Assembly (NCBI GenBank): GCA_963734865.1
Contig: CAVTIV010000008.1
Coordinates: forward strand, 62,001 to 126,000
Direction of reading: 5' to 3'
DNA from: CBDCUW01 sp963734865
GTDB taxonomy: Bacteria; Planctomycetota; Planctomycetia; Pirellulales; Pirellulaceae
DNA: 64,000 bases
The notes beneath the pieces were generated by a model. It saw only the letters and a list, made by a program, of their open reading frames with translations, made no database searches and was not told the origin of the DNA. Positions 20,914-30,352 of this stretch are shown here, piece after piece; within the stretch, counting starts at the first letter, position 1, and every line of letters starts with the position of its first letter. The position numbers and the translations under genes are program-made.

Positions 20914-21984
20914 ATGACCGTCTCGCCACGGCGGGCCCAAGACGGCGAACGCCAACCATTCGCCACGCATCAAGGCGTCGAGTCAGTCGATCGAGGGCCC
21001 TTCACGCTGCCTCCGACACTGTTCAAGTTGCCCAACTTGAATCGATCGAAGGACCTCGTTTCGGCTTCGCCGACGACCGCGCCCGATTCCGCACCCGTGC
21101 AGATATCGACCACCACGGAATCCGCCCCCGATCCCCCGTCGCCGCCAGCCGCCCGGCCGCCGGCGCCTTCGCCAAACCCCGAAACGCCGCGGGAACGATC
21201 CACAATCATTCCGGCAGGACGTTTGTGGATGGAAAAGATCGGTTCGCATTCACTCGTGCTCTTGATGCTTCTGATCGTCGTCGCCGCCGCCCTGTTCACC
21301 GGACGGGGTTCCAGTGATCCGTCGCAACTGGATGACTCGGTCGCGCACCATGCGAGCCACGAAATCGACTTTGACGTCCAACACAATGCATCGTTGCCGC
21401 TCCCGGCGCACTCACATCTGCCGGGCACCGTCGACCTCGCCGCACAAACACAGATTCCGGCCGACACCGACGTGATCGCAAATCGATCGGCAACCGGCGT
21501 CGAAGGCCAGTCCTGGATCGACGAAAGTCCCCAATACGCGGCGACCCAATATGGTGCAGAGCAGCTCGGTGGCGCTGTGGTCTTCCCCGCAAGTGAACAT
21601 TCGACCTCGGTCGCGCTCGACGCGCCCGCGGCGACTTATAGTGAACCGGTCGCTCCAAGCAGCGAGCCGAACCGATCAGCGTCGTCCATCGCAACAGTCG
21701 GGGCGCCAATCGAAGCAAACGAATTTTTCGATCGTTCGTCGACGATCGACGCCACAACTGTCTCGAATCGAACGGCGATCGACGACGCCTTCTCGGTACC
21801 GACGTTGGAAGAACTGGAATCGGGTAACGTCGCGGTGGCTCCAACACCGACACTCAATACTCCCCATTTCTCGAAAACGCCATTCGGGATCACCATCCCA
21901 CTTCCACCATTGACGACGCCCACACAGGCAGCCAGACCTGATTCGGTATCGGAAGTAATCACTCCATCCTCCTTTGAGCGTTGA
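20914..21984 (+). CDS. Single-pass membrane protein with Pro-rich cytoplasmic part, exopolysaccharide-locus type
   Basis: A protein of 356 residues from ATG 20914, with GGAAG seven bases upstream; the open frame extends further upstream but without a start signal. Residues 50-95 are Pro/Ala/Ser-rich. One membrane helix lies at about 110-130 (SHSLVLLMLLIVVAAALF). The remaining 225 residues are Ser/Thr/Ala-rich and probably extracytoplasmic and flexible. No known domain is seen. It ends seven bases before the P-loop ATPase gene, so the two form an operon. The pairing suggests a role in exopolysaccharide export or cell-surface assembly, by analogy with Wzc-type two-part systems; this is inference. 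Confidence 0.75.
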   Translation: MTVSPRRAQDGERQPFATHQGVESVDRGPFTLPPTLFKLPNLNRSKDLVSASPTTAPDSAPVQISTTTESAPDPPSPPAARPPAPSPNPETPRERSTIIPAGRLWMEKIGSHSLVLLMLLIVVAAALFTGRGSSDPSQLDDSVAHHASHEIDFDVQHNASLPLPAHSHLPGTVDLAAQTQIPADTDVIANRSATGVEGQSWIDESPQYAATQYGAEQLGGAVVFPASEHSTSVALDAPAATYSEPVAPSSEPNRSASSIATVGAPIEANEFFDRSSTIDATTVSNRTAIDDAFSVPTLEELESGNVAVAPTPTLNTPHFSKTPFGITIPLPPLTTPTQAARPDSVSEVITPSSFER

Positions 21985-21990
21985 CTCATC

Positions 21991-23272
21991 ATGAGCTCGA
22001 TAGATCAAACTTTCGTGAAAGCCTTTTCGCGCAGAAATCGCCCCTTGAGTGCAGATGCACCTGCGTCTCGGCCGGTCGGCCAAGGGGACGATTCGGCGCG
22101 ATGTTGGTGGATCCAAGTGTTGCCCGGTCGGCAACCGTTTGGATCGACCCGATTGAAAACGTTGTCACTCGCACCGACTCGCCTGAGACCAACGCACCGC
22201 AATCTCATCTGGGTTCTGGCGGCGCCGGGATTGATGCCGCCCGATCTTCCTTGGAGCTCACGATTCAACAGCAACTCGCGTCGCTGCAACATGTTCAAAC
22301 GGTGCTCGCGATTGGCGAAATCACCGAGCCGTTGGCCGCATCTCTTCAACGGTCGGCCGAGACCAACGACACCCCGAGCACCGTAAGACCCGCTACATCT
22401 CCGGCGAAGACTGCCACACCCAGTACCACACGACCGATCGTGGAAACACGGATCGATCCGCCCGTTGCCCGCCGGTCCGCTTCCCCCGCCGAAGCCCCGG
22501 CATCACAACCGGCCAGGGGACGAACACAACCGGCCACGGAAGTCTCTCCGCCAGCCAGGGGGCTTCCCGAGAAACCAGCACGGCGATTCCCAAGACCAGC
22601 ACTCCGATCAGCACACCATCGGCGGCGGGAATCGAACCGTTTTGCGCGGCCTGGGAAGTGGACGTATTTGACGTCCCGACCATGGTCGCCGATCTCTTTT
22701 TCGATGGACAATTGTTTCAACAAGTCGCCGAGCGGATGCTCGATGCGGTCAACACCGGGCTGAGCAGCATGCTGGTCACCAGCGTCCGGGCTGGTGAAGG
22801 CCGGAGCTCCGTTGCGATCGGAATTGCCATGGCGGCGGCCGCTGCCGGCGCACGCGTGGCGTTGGTCGATGGCGACACCGAGGATCCCACGCTGGCCGAC
22901 GCGTTGCGTTTAGAACTGGAATATGGCTGGATCGACACGATCCGCGGCGGATTGCCGATCCGCGAAGTCGCCGTCCACGCGGTCGAGGACGGTGTGACTT
23001 TGATCCCACTGATGCCACCTCACGGCGGCACCCCGGCAACCGCCCAGGAAACCGCTCAGCTGATGGAACTGTTGCGAGATCGATTTGACCTGGTGATCGT
23101 GGATGGCCCCGCCGGTATCTCACCGAACATCGATCATCTTGGCTCCCAATTTGACAGCGTCCTGATCGTTTGCGATGGCACGCGCATGGATCTCGCATCG
23201 ATCAACGAAATGTCCCATCGGCTGCGCGAAGCTGGCGTCCAGGGAATCGGGATCGTCGAGAACTTTGCTTAG
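21991..23272 (+). pseudogene. Exopolysaccharide-type P-loop ATPase (CpsD/BY-kinase-like), broken by two -1 frameshifts
   Basis: Three frames carry one protein of about 425 residues. Start at ATG 21991: SSIDQTFVKAFSRRNRPLS. Near 22100 the frame changes to LVDPSVARSATVWIDP, which continues into a Pro/Thr/Ser-rich linker. Near 22510-22560 it changes again and reads PFCAAWEVDVFDVPTM and the ATPase. ATPase motifs: SVRAGEGRSSVAIGIA (Walker A position), VALVDGDTEDPTLADAL (Walker A') and FDLVIVDGPAG (Walker B). The Walker A lysine of GEGKS/T is Arg here. No C-terminal Tyr cluster is present, so autokinase activity of the BY-kinase kind is unlikely. It ends overlapping the convergent arsM gene by four bases. 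Both breaks need one added base. Confidence 0.75.
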
Positions 23273-24432
23273 CAACACTCTCCCGATTCACAGCATTCCA
23301 GCAGCGGCAGCGTCGTCGCTTTGTAGGCCGGGCCCTTGGTGACACTCGGCGAGCGTCTTTGCGTCCCGCCGACGCACTCAAACACTTGGGCATCGACCGG
23401 GTCGATCGGGACTCGTGGTTCGACCGCGATGAAATGATCGCGATACGGTGGTCGCGTCATGATCTGAAACGTCTTTCGACAAACGGCGATTCGCTGACCA
23501 CGTTCAAAGACGTGTCCGTTGTCGTCATGAACTCGGCTGAACGGTCCGCGATAAATGACCGCCTCGTTGTGCTCGAAGCAGGGTCCTTCCTTGCCCTTGT
23601 AGGCGATCACTGTGGTCGACCGAAACTCGATTCCTTCGACGGTTCGCCAGGGCTGTGTCTGCAGCGCCGGCATTTCGATGCCGTAAAAGCCGGTCCGCTC
23701 AAAGGCCGCCAAAAATTCGCTCTCTTGAAACGCACCGGCGATACATCCGCTCCACAGTTCGGCGTCTTGCTGCAAGTGGTGCGGCACCGCTTCATCGGAC
23801 ACGATATCACTGATCACGGCCCGGCCACCGGGGCGAAGCACGCGAAAGATCTCTCGGAACAATTGCTCTTTCTCGGTCGGGTCAACCAGATTCAAAACAC
23901 AATTACTGACAACCACGTCGATCGAATCATCGGGAATCAGGGGAGCATCACGTCGCATTTGTGCGGCAAACGACTCCAGCCGCTGCAAACTCGCCTCATC
24001 GGTCACGGGATTCTCTCGGAGATAGGCATCCAATGCATCGCGGTCGATCGCCAAGTCCTGGATTCTGCCCTTGCGAAACTCGATATTGTCGTAGCCGATC
24101 TTGTCGGCAACCTGCGGTTGACTTCGTCTGGCCAAATCGAGCATCGAGTCATTCATGTCGACACCGATCACGCGCCCCGATTTGCCGACCACCTGCGCGG
24201 CGATGAAACAGATTTTGCCGCCGCCGCTGCCGAGATCCAAAACCGTCTCACCCTCGCGTACGTATTGCGACGGATCGCCACAACCGTAGTCACGATCAAT
24301 CACCTCCTGCGGAACAACCTTCAAATACCGCGCGTTGTAGTCGACCGGACAACAGAGTGCCGGTTCTTGTTGTCGTGCCGCCGCAGCATATCGCTGTCGA
24401 ACAACTTTTTCGGTATCCAATTTACTAGCCAT
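23269..24432 (-). CDS. arsM: Arsenite methyltransferase (ArsM-like)
   Basis: A protein of 387 residues. It has a class I SAM-binding motif VLDLGSGGGKICF at 64-76, GVDMND for the next acidic loop, and the post-motif region VVVSNCVLNLVDPTEKEQLF. Cysteines that could hold As(III) include C27-C28 (PALCCPVDY), C51 and the Cys in SNCVLNL. A C-terminal extension of about 120 residues ends in ECCESGECC, a possible metal or arsenic site. It lies 11 bases after the radical SAM gene arsS on the same strand. ArsM with ArsS is the core of arsenosugar biosynthesis; arsenic is known to be methylated by ArsM and carried on by ArsS. Confidence 0.85.
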   Translation of the reverse strand: MASKLDTEKVVRQRYAAAARQQEPALCCPVDYNARYLKVVPQEVIDRDYGCGDPSQYVREGETVLDLGSGGGKICFIAAQVVGKSGRVIGVDMNDSMLDLARRSQPQVADKIGYDNIEFRKGRIQDLAIDRDALDAYLRENPVTDEASLQRLESFAAQMRRDAPLIPDDSIDVVVSNCVLNLVDPTEKEQLFREIFRVLRPGGRAVISDIVSDEAVPHHLQQDAELWSGCIAGAFQESEFLAAFERTGFYGIEMPALQTQPWRTVEGIEFRSTTVIAYKGKEGPCFEHNEAVIYRGPFSRVHDDNGHVFERGQRIAVCRKTFQIMTRPPYRDHFIAVEPRVPIDPVDAQVFECVGGTQRRSPSVTKGPAYKATTLPLLECCESGECC

Positions 24433-24443
24433 CAGGTATCTGT

Positions 24444-25466
24444 TTACTCGCTATCGCTTGTTACCACCGCGCCACCACAGCTACTGCCCGCACCGGCGGT
24501 ACAACCATAGCAGTGGTCGGCCACGGCAATCCGTTGATTTCTGAACGTGTCGAATGAGTCGATCGACCAAACCGTTTGCTTTGCGGCGCCGGCGGGCAGG
24601 TCGAGCATCTGATTGAAATCGCAGTCATAGATCGCGCCATCCCAGCCGATCGACAGCAACGAGCGGCACATCACATGATCGAATGCGATCGGATTGAAGC
24701 TATCCGAGAGCAGCCGCATGTAATCTTCCAACTTCCCCAACTTGAGCAGAAATCTGGCGTATCGCTTGATCGGTATGTTCGTGATCGTCAGCAACCGATC
24801 AAAATCAATCGCATAACGCTGCTTGAGTTCTCGTTTGTAGTCCGCTTCCAGTGCCGCCTGATTGGGCGGCAGGGATGGTCCGGTAGGATTGAACACCAGA
24901 TCCAACCGCAACGATGACCCCTCACGGCCATAGCCCAGACCGTTCAGCCGGATCAATGCGTCGATACTGCGTGCGAACACTCCGCCTCCACGCTGGCGGT
25001 CAACATTGTCCTCGAAATAGCAGGGCAGCGAGGCGACCACATCGACCCGGTTGTCCGCCAAAAACTCGCCAACCCACTGGTAACCCGGCTCGCCAAGGAT
25101 CGTCAGGTTGCAGCGGTCAATCACGCGCAAGCCGCGGTCGCGAAAGGTAGTCACCAGTCTGCGAAAGTTGGCATTCATTTCCGGCGCACCACCGGTCAAG
25201 TCGATCGTTTCCAGCGAGGCACAATCGCTGACAAGCTCGATGATTCGCTGGGCAGTCTGCCGATCCATGTTTTCACGAATCTTGGTCGGGCCGGCTTCCA
25301 CATGACAATGGGTGCAGGTCTGGTTGCAAAGCTTGCCGAGATTGATCTGCAGCTCTGTCAATGAGTGTCGCAGCAGCGACCGACCGTTGCCGCAAACCCG
25401 CTGGGCAAACGGCTCGACCACTCCCGTGGGCAATCCCGCATCGATAACCGGCAACAGTGATGTCAT
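24444..25466 (-). CDS. arsS: Arsenosugar biosynthesis radical SAM protein ArsS
   Basis: A protein of 340 residues from ATG 25466 (TSLLPVIDAGLPTGVVEPFA); a start at 25583 would add 39 residues that do not look like the family. The radical SAM cluster is C47-x3-C51-x2-C54 in GKLCNQTCTHCHVEAGP. Other typical stretches are IDLTGGAPEMNANFRRLV, VVASLPCYFEDNVDRQRG, LVFNPTGPSLPPNQ and CDFNQMLDLP. The C-terminal HCYGCTAGAGSSCGGA is the accessory Cys region; some relatives use selenocysteine here, but this one has Cys and no in-frame TGA. First gene of a two-gene operon with arsM. Confidence 0.88.
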   Translation of the reverse strand: MTSLLPVIDAGLPTGVVEPFAQRVCGNGRSLLRHSLTELQINLGKLCNQTCTHCHVEAGPTKIRENMDRQTAQRIIELVSDCASLETIDLTGGAPEMNANFRRLVTTFRDRGLRVIDRCNLTILGEPGYQWVGEFLADNRVDVVASLPCYFEDNVDRQRGGGVFARSIDALIRLNGLGYGREGSSLRLDLVFNPTGPSLPPNQAALEADYKRELKQRYAIDFDRLLTITNIPIKRYARFLLKLGKLEDYMRLLSDSFNPIAFDHVMCRSLLSIGWDGAIYDCDFNQMLDLPAGAAKQTVWSIDSFDTFRNQRIAVADHCYGCTAGAGSSCGGAVVTSDSE

Positions 25467-25589
25467 AGGAAATGAACGAGGAAAAAGATCTCGGGAGTCG
25501 CGTGCCGCCAGATTGTACAATACTCGACCGCTAGCGATCAGATGCCCGGATATCCAAATGATCCGCCATGTCGGTGAAAACACCGGACT

Positions 25590-28500
25590 TCAGAACAAGA
25601 CGCCGGCGTATCCGACGACACGCGATCGATCGCCGCTGATGTCGGCTGAAGTCGCATACGCGATTTCGTTGTAGCAAACCTCACGTCCCATCGCCCGCAA
25701 GGTCAGCAGCACCAATGCGGCGGGCAACTGGCCACACATGCTGATGTTCTCTTGATCACAGATTTCCAGCAAACCTTGGGGGTCATTCTGCTCGAGCGCC
25801 GCAGCGCCAAACGGTCCCGCCGACGATTCTCGGTATCATCGGCAAAATGGTTCATGTCACTACTGATGACAAGCAGCGGCGGCTTCTCGAGACGGCTGAT
25901 GCAACTGGCCATCGCCTCGGCCGCAGCAGAAAGTTCGTCAAAGCTGCCCCCCTGCATCGCAATCGCCGCGACACGCGTTTGCGGCGCCAGTCGATACAAC
26001 AGCGGCAGCTGAACTTCGATTCCATGTTCCCGTCGATGCGCCGCCGCATCCAGCTCCATGCCAGGAACTGCCGCGGCGATTCGTTCGGCCAGATCCACAG
26101 CTCCGGGCAATCCCGCGGTCGAAGAAAGCTGCCACCAGTCGTGTGGCGCAACCGCCCAGTCGACACCATCAGCGGTGTGCTTTGGACCGATGATCAACAC
26201 GCTTTCGGGTAATTCGATTCGCCGCCATACGTCCGCCGCGACCCTTCCTGAAAACCGCAGGCCAGCGTGCGGGACCATCGCGGCGGCGACCGATTTCCTG
26301 TCAGCATCGGCGAAGTTCGCCAACAGCTCGTCGACAACCTGCTCACGCTGTTCATCGTCAGCGGGATAGAATCCTCCCGCCACACCGGGAGGTCGCGTCG
26401 TCACCGACCCTTGGGGTCGAGGCCCCAGGGACACGAAAATTTGCTCCGCTGTCGAATCACAAACTGCCGAATAGATCTGCGTGGATCCCGATCGAAAGGC
26501 CTGGGCCGCCAGCGTGTCACGAAACAAATCCTCGGGTTGTGAATGGGCATCGAATCCGATCGACCACCGCCGACCATCCATCGCTAACACAGCCCGGCCG
26601 CGACAGTCGAATCCGTCCAGGTCGGGATCACGATCGATCCCGTGATGGACGACGCTTGACAACACGGCCAGGCGGACTTGCCAATCATTGGCGTGAGTGT
26701 CATGCGAGCCGAGCGAACCAGCGGCCGATGAAGTCAATTGAAACAGCGTCGACTGCAGCGGCACACCGTCTCGCAATGTCAATTGCATCCAACCTACAGC
26801 TGGCTGCTGGGGGTCAGCCACGATCTGCAATACGACTCCCGACACCGCACCGTCCATCACATCGGTCGCATAGTAAACCGGTGTCGCGCCGGTCTGGATC
26901 GCAACCAAATTGCAACGCACCCAATCTCGCAATCGCTCGAGTTGCTGTTGGTCGATCAATCCCGGTTCAAAATCGATCGTGAGCTCGATCGCATCGGCGA
27001 GACGACCGCCAAAATCGACGCCGTCGAAAACATGAATCGCCACCTCGTCACGGCGCCAACTTGCCGGTGGCAGACCCGCCTTGCGACAAACCGCATCGAG
27101 GAACTGACGCGAATTCCAATTTCGCTCTTTTGCGACCGCCGGCAGCAGCAGACCACCGCTGTTGCCCAGTTGCACGCGAAGGCCATGTTGTCCGACCTTG
27201 ATTGCCTCGATGCGATCATCGCCCCTAGCGTCAATCGGCCGCGGCGAGCCGAGAATCGAAACCGATAGACTGAGGTACTTCAGTTCAACGGCCGCCACAG
27301 GCGGCATGCGTGGGTCGAAACGCGTGGTACGCGTGGCAGCGTCGGCGAGGGCGGCCGCCAGCGCGATCGGGGGACCTTGCAAACCACAACAACCACGCAG
27401 GGTTTCACCGCGTTTCAGCGTCACGTAGATCCCGGCAATCGGTCGCTGCGCCAAGTCACCGAGCAACTCTTCGACTCCGGCTGCCGAAGTTTCGGTCGCC
27501 GCCGCCGCAACGATTCGACAAGCGGCCTGATGAATGCGTGCCCGCTGATCGTCGCTGAACACCAAGTCTTCCGTCGGAGTCGCCTGCGGCATGGATGATT
27601 CCTGTGTTGGCACGACAACGCCGGGCGGTGGTTCGCTGATCTGGATCGGCTGACGACGCTGGCCCCAGTTTCCCGGTTGTGCCTCGAAGTGACCCGCGAT
27701 CTGATACTGACACAATTGGCATCGATGATTGTTCAGAGCATAACGTCCGAGCTGGTGCCAGTCTCGCTCGATCAACAACGATCCACAACCGGGACAATAG
27801 GTGCTTTGCCTGACGACATCGTGAACGTTTCCCAGGTAGACGTAGTGAAGTCCGGCCTGGCGAGCCAATTCATACGCCCTGATCAACGTCTCTTCAGGTG
27901 TCCGCGAGCGATCGGTCATGCGGAAATCGGGATGAAAAGCGGTGAAGTGAATCGGTACATCACTGCCTACCGTTTCGAACACCCAATCGCACATTCGGCG
28001 AAGTTGATCCTGGTCGTCATTGGCATCCGGAATGATCAAATTGGTGAGCTCGACCCAGCACTCTGTCTCGCGACAAACATAACGAATCGTATCGAGAATC
28101 GGATCAAGATGAGCACCGGTGATCCGGTGATAGAAATCTTCCGTGAACGCCTTCAAGTCGATATTGGCCGCATCCATCGCGGCGAAGAAATCGCCCCGCG
28201 CTTGGGGCGTGATATAGCCGGCCGTCACCGCGACTGACTTGATGCCCTGGTCGCGGCACGCAGCGGCAGTATCGATCGCGTACTCGGCCCAGATCACCGG
28301 ATCGTTGTAGGTAAAGGCGACACTGCGACAGCCATGCTCTTTCGCAGCCTGGGCAATTGCCTCAGGCGTCGCCTGATCGCTCAGCCGGGCCACTTCACGA
28401 CTTTTGGAGATATCCCAGTTCTGACAGAACTTGCAACCCAAGTTGCAACCGGCGGTTCCAAAACTGAGAACGGGCGTGCCCGGAAAAAAATGGTTCAGCG

Positions 28501-28729
28501 GTTTTTTTTCGATCGGATCGATGCAAAAGCCGGTGCTGCGACCATACGTGTCGAGCACCATCTGGTGATCGTGATTGGCGCGAACAAAACAAAAACCACG
28601 GTCACCCGATTTCAGGCGGCAGGCTCGAGGACAAAGTTGGCACAAAATGCGGCCATCCTGCTCGACACTCCACCAGCGACCCAGCGCCTCACCGTCTTCG
28701 TTGAATTCGACCGTTGGAAAATGATTCAT
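25590..28729 (-). CDS. AmmeMemoRadiSam fusion: radical SAM enzyme + AMMECR1 + MEMO domains, with a -1 frameshift near the end
   Basis: One polypeptide of about 1046 residues joins the three partners of the AmmeMemoRadiSam system. Radical SAM domain: about 1-345, cluster C95/C99/C102 in GCNLGCKFCQNWD, followed by a four-Cys zinc-ribbon-like end (YCPGCG, RCQLCQ). AMMECR1 domain: about 390-588, with LRGCCGLQG at 444-452 at the usual LRGCIG position. An unrecognised segment of about 185 residues follows. MEMO domain: from about 778, with metal-site motifs VPHAGL, GPKH, EHGIEVQLP and SSDMNHF. The ATG at 28729 is preferred to a TTG twelve codons earlier. Near 25790 one base is missing; the next frame gives LEQNDPQGLLEICDQEN and a normal MEMO end at 25590. 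Its substrate is unknown; the system is thought to modify a protein or small molecule by radical chemistry. Confidence 0.85.
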
Positions 28730-28837
28730 CTTTCGCCTGCCCTTCAATCCACCTTGAGGTTCCAAACATCCGACTTACCGAATACAGAACTTCCCTAACA
28801 ATCGTACCAAATCATCGACAACTGACCCGAAAGTCGT

Positions 28838-30352
28838 GTGGCGGATCCGGATCGGCTCGAATCGGCGGTCGATTGGCTACGATGGGATGATTCGGCGCTG
28901 TCCTCGCTCGCGAAAGGTTCCCCGTTGAGACGGTTTGTTGTCCTGCTGCTGTTCATCCTGCTCGCCCTCAAGGTGGCGGCGACACTCGCTCGAGGTCCGG
29001 TAGCCATCGAAATGGACGCTTTGGGGTACTGGCGACTCAGTTCGCTGGTGATGTCGGGCGACCTGCTGATGTTGGGCGAACCGATTGCCTATCGGACACC
29101 CGGCTATCCCTACTTTCTGGCCATCATTCGTATCTTCAGCGGTCCCTGGGCACTGCTGACGACCGTCGTGATTCAGGGCGGATTGACACTCGCCTCCCTG
29201 TGGATTGCCGGTCGAATCGCCGTTCGCATCACCAAGCTACCACTGGCAATGCCACTCACGCTGCTGGCCGCTCTGCCGGCGGTCTCCGCGCTGACATTCG
29301 TGGCCGCGATTCTGTCGGAGTCGCTGTTCATTTTTCTACTGATGTTGAATTTGCTGGCCGTGATCGATTATGCGACCCACGGCACGAAGTGCCGTGCGTC
29401 GTGGATCGGGGTGACGCTGGCGGTCACACTTCTAACCAGGCCGATCGTTCTGTTGCTGTGGATCCCGCATGTCGTGTTTTTGTTGTTCATCCATGTCCGT
29501 CGGCGATGGCAACGGCGACGGCGGCTGCGTCATTTGCGTGTCGGCGACCAAATCCGATTGCATCACCAAATCGACCATGCCGCGCATCTCCGACTCGGTC
29601 ATGCCGCGATTGCTGCACTTGCCGCCCTGCTGCTGGTTGCTCCCTGGTTGGTTCGAAATCATCATCTTTTTGGGTCGCCGCTGCTGACGGAGTTTGTCGG
29701 TCGCAACGTGTGGATTGTCACGTTCCAGGACGGATCGGGCGCCGGATTGGAGTTGCCCGCAACAGCTGCCAGCGAAAAACTTCAGTGGCGACTGGCCAAC
29801 GTCGGTGCTTCCGATGCCTGGCGAAATACCTGGTCCGTGTCCAATGCGTTGGTAGCATCGGGTCTGAACGACGCACAAGCCGACCGGTTGATGAAGCGTG
29901 TTGCGGTCGACGCCATCTCGAACCATCGCGAAGCGTTTGCGAAAAAGGCATTCCGTCGCGTCGTCAATTTTTGGCGATCCGCGGCAACCGACTTGCCACA
30001 ACAGGGTGACATTGCGAACGACCATGGACAATACACTTGGCGATCAAGCGTTCCGCCGATCGATTGGGCCATCAACTATCGGCTCAGCCAATCGGTGTGG
30101 GGCAACACACTGCTCACCGTCGTCCTGGCCGTGGCAACGGCCGTATTGATCATCAATTCTCCCACCAGACCGCACGGTCTTTGGATCTTCTTGATCTTCA
30201 GTTACTTTGCCATCGTGACAGGTGTTTTGGAGATTCCGGCCTATCGGTATCGCGTCGTGATCGAACCGCTGGCGGCAATGACGATTGGGGCCGCCACCGC
30301 CGTGGTGTTGTCTTGGAGACGAAAACCCGCCGCGGTGGAGATGGCCAGATGA
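28838..30352 (+). CDS. Multi-pass membrane glycosyltransferase, GT39/ArnT-like
   Basis: A protein of 504 residues from GTG 28838, with about ten membrane helices. The first periplasmic loop carries EMDALGYWRL and AYRTPGYPYF; an acidic residue here and the YRTPGYP motif are characteristic of polyprenol-phosphate-sugar-using GT-C enzymes. A cytoplasmic basic loop (residues 225-250) is very Arg/His-rich. It should move a sugar from a lipid-phosphate donor to an acceptor outside the membrane. The stop overlaps the next start as ATGA, and the next gene encodes the type of enzyme that makes such donors. The AMMECR1/MEMO fusion gene is divergent, 108 bases away. Confidence 0.75.
   Translation: MADPDRLESAVDWLRWDDSALSSLAKGSPLRRFVVLLLFILLALKVAATLARGPVAIEMDALGYWRLSSLVMSGDLLMLGEPIAYRTPGYPYFLAIIRIFSGPWALLTTVVIQGGLTLASLWIAGRIAVRITKLPLAMPLTLLAALPAVSALTFVAAILSESLFIFLLMLNLLAVIDYATHGTKCRASWIGVTLAVTLLTRPIVLLLWIPHVVFLLFIHVRRRWQRRRRLRHLRVGDQIRLHHQIDHAAHLRLGHAAIAALAALLLVAPWLVRNHHLFGSPLLTEFVGRNVWIVTFQDGSGAGLELPATAASEKLQWRLANVGASDAWRNTWSVSNALVASGLNDAQADRLMKRVAVDAISNHREAFAKKAFRRVVNFWRSAATDLPQQGDIANDHGQYTWRSSVPPIDWAINYRLSQSVWGNTLLTVVLAVATAVLIINSPTRPHGLWIFLIFSYFAIVTGVLEIPAYRYRVVIEPLAAMTIGAATAVVLSWRRKPAAVEMAR

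Noticed and set aside
24444..24520. ArsS as a selenoprotein
   Set aside because: The accessory site is encoded with Cys codons and the natural stop follows; there is no in-frame TGA inside the gene.
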